Origin: Flagellimonas_B algarum
GTDB taxonomy: Bacteria; Bacteroidota; Bacteroidia; Flavobacteriales; Flavobacteriaceae
Assembly: GCF_040513375.1 (NCBI RefSeq)
Contig: NZ_JBEVTG010000001.1
Coordinates: forward strand, 186,001-250,000
DNA: 64,000 bases
Direction: 5' to 3'
This document shows positions 60,462-64,000 of the stretch, piece by piece (positions within the stretch are counted from its first letter, which is position 1; each line of letters starts with the position of its first letter). The notes beneath the pieces are model-generated. The model was not told where the DNA came from, did not search any database, and was given only the letters and a program-made list of their open reading frames with translations. The position numbers and the translations under genes are program-made.

Positions 60462-63400
60462 TTAAAATGAGACCTGGAGTCCGAGCAATAAGGTCGTCGG
60501 TCTAGGTTGTGCACGCAAATCGATACCCCTTCCGAAAATGGGTGTGGTCTGGGCAGGGAAACCGAAGAATCCGCCGCCGGTACCAGCCGCAGTGGATCCG
60601 ATTTCAGGATCATAGCCACTGTATCCGGTGATGGTGAATACATTTTGCATGTTATAGTAAACCCGTGCGTTGGACACCCATGGAATGTCAAGGGCAGTGG
60701 TCAGGTCATATCCGATTTCCAAGGAACGCAATCGAAGGTACGATCCATCTTCCACATAAAAATCGGAAGGGAGCTGGTTACCCGCCGCATTCGGCAAAGA
60801 AGCCCTTGGAATATTGGTGTTTTCATTTTGTCCTAGAACAAAAGCATCGCGTACATATCCGAATTTATTACCATCCAAGAAGAAGGTACCGGTGAACCGC
60901 GTGGCATTGAAGATCTCGTTCCCTTGAACCCCGTTTAGGGCCATACCGAAATCCCAATTCTTATAGGTACCGTTAAAGGTCAATCCATAAGTGAAATCAG
61001 GAACCGGAGAGCCCAGGTTTACGCGATCGTCATTGTTGATGATCCCGTTACCATCGACATCGACCCTTCTAAAGTCACCGGGCTGTAAGATCGCACGACG
61101 CTCGGGATCGTTCGCCAAACCGGGATCACTGTCGATTTCGCCCTGGCTTCGGTAAATTCCATCATTTTGGAACCCAAAGAAGAAACCGATCGGTTGCCCC
61201 AACTCAAATCGGTTCGGGGTATTGCCCTCTTCATCGATCGATGGCCCGACCAAAGGATTCGGTAGATCAGTAAGCTCATTGCTCAAAGTGGCAAAGGTCA
61301 AACCGACATTGAAATTAAAGTCACTACCCGAATCATGGTTGTAATTCGCTTGTAGTTCAAAACCGGAGTTTCGGATCGAAGCCGCATTTTGGGTTACCGG
61401 AGTGGCCGAGCCCGTAGTCGACGGTACGAATACCGGTGCTAACACATCATTGTTGTTACGCACGTAGTAATCGGCACTGACAGTAAGACTGTTGTTGAGC
61501 ATGGCGGCATCGATACCTACACTGGTCGATTCGGCGGTCTCGAATGAAATCGATTCATCAACCAAGGAAGTGATCGCGAATCCGGAAGCCGTTGTATTGT
61601 TGAAGCTCACATTCGATGAGGAATTCAACACGGATTGGAAAAGGAAATCACCGATGTTCTGTGAAGCCAACTCCCCATAACCCCCACGTACTTTGAAGGT
61701 ATTGAAGAAAGAGTCTTCAGGCCACCAACTTTCGTTGCTCATCACCCAACCCGCAGAGAAAGCCGGCAAGACGATACTGTTGTTGTCGTCGGAGAACCTC
61801 GATGAAGCATCACGACGTACAATGGCGGTAAACAAATACTTGTCGTCGTATTTGTAATTCACCCTACCGAAGGCAGAGAAAATACGGGATAAGAAACGTC
61901 CTCCCCCACTGTTGACGATCTGATCGGCGAAAGTGGCGATGTTGGTGATGTTGTTCGACGGCAAACCTTCGGCATATACAGCCAAGGAATTGTTATCGAT
62001 TTCTTGACGGGCACCACCGAGTAACACATCGATGTCATGTTTGCCAAATCGCTTTTTATAGTTAATGGTCGGTTCGATATTGGTCGATAAGATCTCGCCC
62101 CGTACTTCGGTCAAGTCGTTCAAAGGATTGAAATTGACCTGTTGATCGGTCGGGCTAAGGTCGAAGGTCGGCTGAAAGGTGTTGATATAGGTATTTCGAT
62201 AATCGACACCCATATTCAAGCCTACGGTCAAGCCTTCGATCACTTCATATTTTACGTTCACGTTCCCCAAAATGTTGCGTTGGGTCGTTTGGTCCTTTAC
62301 CAATTGGGCCAAGGCATAGTTATTGGTACCCCCAGATCCGTTGAAAAGATTCGAATCGATGGCTTCAAAGCCTCCGAGTCTCTCAGGGGCCGATTCACGC
62401 ACTACCGGTGCAGTAAAGGTGTTATTGCCAAAGAAAGGGTTTTGATCCCTATTGATCTGATTATAAGCAAAGGACTCCTCAATAGTAAATTTCCCGATTT
62501 TGAACCTACTGTTCAAACGGGCATTGATGCGCTGGAATTCGCTACTGATTACGATCCCTTCTTCATCATAGTAGTTGGCTGAAAAGTAATAGGACGAATC
62601 CTCACCACCTCCACTGACATTGAAACCGTAGTCTTGAATGGCTCCGGAATTCAATGAAAGATCTTGGAAATCGGTGTTGACTCCCGGATCGACGATATTG
62701 GCCGGTTGCCCTTCATTGATACTTCGCTGGTTCAAAAAAGCAACGAATTCCGGACCATTGAGAAAATCCAAGGTCTTGGAAACGGCATTGAAACCACCTC
62801 GAATATCGACGGATACCCTCGGGGCCGTGTTGGCCCTACCCCGGTTGGTCGATACGATGATCACCCCGTTTGCGGCCCGAGTACCGTAAATGGCCGCGGA
62901 GGTCGCATCCTTCAATACTTGAATATCCACAATGTCTTTGGAATTCAAAAAGGTAATGTCATCGACCACCACCCCATCGACCACATATAGTGGAAAGGTA
63001 TTGGTCAATGAGCTGATTCCACGTACGATAACGTTGGTACGCGCACCTGGTTCACCACCACCACTTTCGACCTGCACCCCTGCCAAACGCCCTTGAAGCG
63101 CATTGGTTGGATCGGAATTGACGATTTGTTTGATTTCTTCTTGTTTGATTTGGGAAATGGCACCCGTCACATCGACTTTCGCCTGTGAACCGAAACCAAC
63201 GATAACTACTTCGTCGAGGGCTTGGGCATCCACTTGAAGTACAATGTCCATTTGGGTGTTTCCGGCAACCGGCACTTCTTGGGTCATGTATCCGATATAA
63301 CTGAATACCAAGACCGCATCGCTGGCGACCGAGATCGTGTAGTTTCCATCAAAGTCGGTGGTCACCCCATTGGTGGTACCCTTCTCGACGATGTTCACCC

Positions 63401-63521
63401 CGGGCAATGGCCCTTCGGTGTCGGAGACTGTTCCTGAAACCGCTAGTTCTTGGGCCATGGTCGTGCAGGTAAAGACAAGGGCCACGAAAAACAATAGCTT
63501 TTGAAGGAAAGTTCGTTCCAT
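60462..63521 (-). CDS. SusC/RagA family TonB-dependent transporter
   Basis: A 1019-residue outer-membrane transporter. Signal peptide (LFFVALVFTCTTMAQ), a carboxypeptidase-regulatory-like domain (25-105; GTVSDTEGPLPGVNIVEKGT), TonB box region DEVVIVGFGSQAK, plug (110-225; NALQGRLAGVQVESGGGEPG, GTRAANGVIIVSTN, which is the SusC signature), and a 22-strand barrel ending in LLGLQVSF. It brings the oligosaccharide into the periplasm with energy from TonB. susD follows after 14 bases. Confidence 0.97.
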   Translation of the reverse strand: MERTFLQKLLFFVALVFTCTTMAQELAVSGTVSDTEGPLPGVNIVEKGTTNGVTTDFDGNYTISVASDAVLVFSYIGYMTQEVPVAGNTQMDIVLQVDAQALDEVVIVGFGSQAKVDVTGAISQIKQEEIKQIVNSDPTNALQGRLAGVQVESGGGEPGARTNVIVRGISSLTNTFPLYVVDGVVVDDITFLNSKDIVDIQVLKDATSAAIYGTRAANGVIIVSTNRGRANTAPRVSVDIRGGFNAVSKTLDFLNGPEFVAFLNQRSINEGQPANIVDPGVNTDFQDLSLNSGAIQDYGFNVSGGGEDSSYYFSANYYDEEGIVISSEFQRINARLNSRFKIGKFTIEESFAYNQINRDQNPFFGNNTFTAPVVRESAPERLGGFEAIDSNLFNGSGGTNNYALAQLVKDQTTQRNILGNVNVKYEVIEGLTVGLNMGVDYRNTYINTFQPTFDLSPTDQQVNFNPLNDLTEVRGEILSTNIEPTINYKKRFGKHDIDVLLGGARQEIDNNSLAVYAEGLPSNNITNIATFADQIVNSGGGRFLSRIFSAFGRVNYKYDDKYLFTAIVRRDASSRFSDDNNSIVLPAFSAGWVMSNESWWPEDSFFNTFKVRGGYGELASQNIGDFLFQSVLNSSSNVSFNNTTASGFAITSLVDESISFETAESTSVGIDAAMLNNSLTVSADYYVRNNNDVLAPVFVPSTTGSATPVTQNAASIRNSGFELQANYNHDSGSDFNFNVGLTFATLSNELTDLPNPLVGPSIDEEGNTPNRFELGQPIGFFFGFQNDGIYRSQGEIDSDPGLANDPERRAILQPGDFRRVDVDGNGIINNDDRVNLGSPVPDFTYGLTFNGTYKNWDFGMALNGVQGNEIFNATRFTGTFFLDGNKFGYVRDAFVLGQNENTNIPRASLPNAAGNQLPSDFYVEDGSYLRLRSLEIGYDLTTALDIPWVSNARVYYNMQNVFTITGYSGYDPEIGSTAAGTGGGFFGFPAQTTPIFGRGIDLRAQPRPTTLLLGLQVSF

Positions 63522-63567
63522 AAAAATAAGTTTTAGTTAATCATTCTGTGCTATGATAGTCTATGCT

Positions 63568-63580
63568 ACTTTTCAAAAGT
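63568..63580. promoter_or_regulatory. Palindrome over the susC -7 box (possible operator)
   Basis: ACTTTT C AAAAGT, a perfect 13-base palindrome overlapping the -7 box of susC. A LacI-type regulator is encoded next door, which could bind here; this is inference. Confidence 0.35.
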
Positions 63581-63602
63581 ATAAAAATATTGTTAAAAAC
63601 AA
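63574..63602 (-). promoter_or_regulatory. Promoter of the alpha-galactoside operon
   Basis: Read on the minus strand: TTG (63602-63600), 18 bases, TACTTTTG (63581-63574), a full consensus match 52 bases before the susC start. The leader is AT-rich. Confidence 0.7.
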
Positions 63603-63670
63603 ATTTTTAGGATGTTTTTTTAACTCTTCATCAAAAAAATAGGGTTCAAAAAAAGAATAGCGCAATTACC

Positions 63671-64000
63671 TTACAAGGAATCTCTTTCAATAAGCGTGGT
63701 GGGAACTACCGTATTCACCGCTTTGATATTCCGGATATGCTCCGCAGTAGTCGCTGCCATACGATCGAAATCAGTTGATATGGTCGTAATGCCCCCTGAT
63801 ACGATTTCCTTGACGATATGATCATTGAACGAAAGAACGCCTACATCCTTGCCGATACGGTAATCGGAGTTGCGACAATCCTTGAGCAACAACCAAAGAT
63901 CGGAATCACTGATGAACAAATACGAAGTCCCCTTTTTTACCGAATTGGCACGATAGGCCTTTTCGACCTTAAAGGTCAAGCCATGGTCTTCACAAAACCT
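63671..64000 (-). CDS. LacI/GalR-type regulator, C-terminal part (cut by window end)
   Basis: The last 109 residues of a LacI-family protein; the frame runs open through base 64000, so the DNA-binding and most of the sugar-binding domain are outside. Seen: GKDVGVLSFNDHIVKEIVSGGITTISTD, the strand-turn-strand before the hinge, MAATTAEHI, and the ending TTLIERDSL, usual for the family. It ends 149 bases before the susC start on the same strand and probably controls the locus. Confidence 0.85.
   Translation of the reverse strand, partial: RFCEDHGLTFKVEKAYRANSVKKGTSYLFISDSDLWLLLKDCRNSDYRIGKDVGVLSFNDHIVKEIVSGGITTISTDFDRMAATTAEHIRNIKAVNTVVPTTLIERDSL

Overview
The window is a stretch of chromosome from a marine-type member of the Bacteroidota, most likely Flavobacteriaceae. 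The evidence is: the conserved run CBS-domain gene / nadK / DUF6089 / uppS / bamA / two ompH-like genes / murI; a folK gene fused to a deoxynucleoside kinase; a SusC/SusD pair in a sugar-utilisation locus; a DUF6090 membrane protein; many SPII lipoproteins; and promoters of the Bacteroidota type (TTG, a spacer of about 17-23 bases, then TAnnTTTG). No rRNA, transposase, phage module or CRISPR array was seen.

Layout. 1-14 kb: end of etfB, then etfA, a bifunctional-nuclease-like protein, a NupC nucleoside transporter and thyA; a lipoprotein made of six 110-residue repeats, divergent from a two-component system; an egtB-egtD-DUF427 operon (ergothioneine type); a lone CBM48 protein; a class V aminotransferase; a 2TM protein and folA. 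14-22 kb (minus strand): the envelope cluster ending in bamA, two ompH-like genes and murI. 22-30 kb: pdxJ with an alpha/beta hydrolase, a GNSL-type lipoprotein hydrolase, a holin-like membrane protein, then tig, clpP and clpX. 30-43 kb: GH3-like protein, DUF2797, AsmA-like protein, a queuosine-precursor transporter, sppA, folK-dNK, a TrmH-type methyltransferase, mutS, and tRNA-Gly(GCC) and tRNA-Leu(TAA).

43-54.7 kb is the accessory part: a membrane AraC-type regulator with no normal start codon, a lipoprotein metallopeptidase with polymorphic-toxin-like layout coupled to a small secreted partner, DUF6090, a purple acid phosphatase, several secreted or membrane unknowns, a VOC protein, an S58 peptidase and an SRAP protein.

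54.7-64 kb is an alpha-galactoside utilisation locus on the minus strand: LacI-type regulator (cut by the window end), susC, susD, GH36 alpha-galactosidase, galK, galT. It covers uptake of an oligosaccharide, release of galactose, and entry into the Leloir pathway.

The best candidates for something little described are the HEYTH lipoprotein with its stop/start-overlapping partner (44.3-46.5 kb) and the six-repeat lipoprotein (4.7-6.8 kb). All calls come from reading the sequence; no database search was possible.
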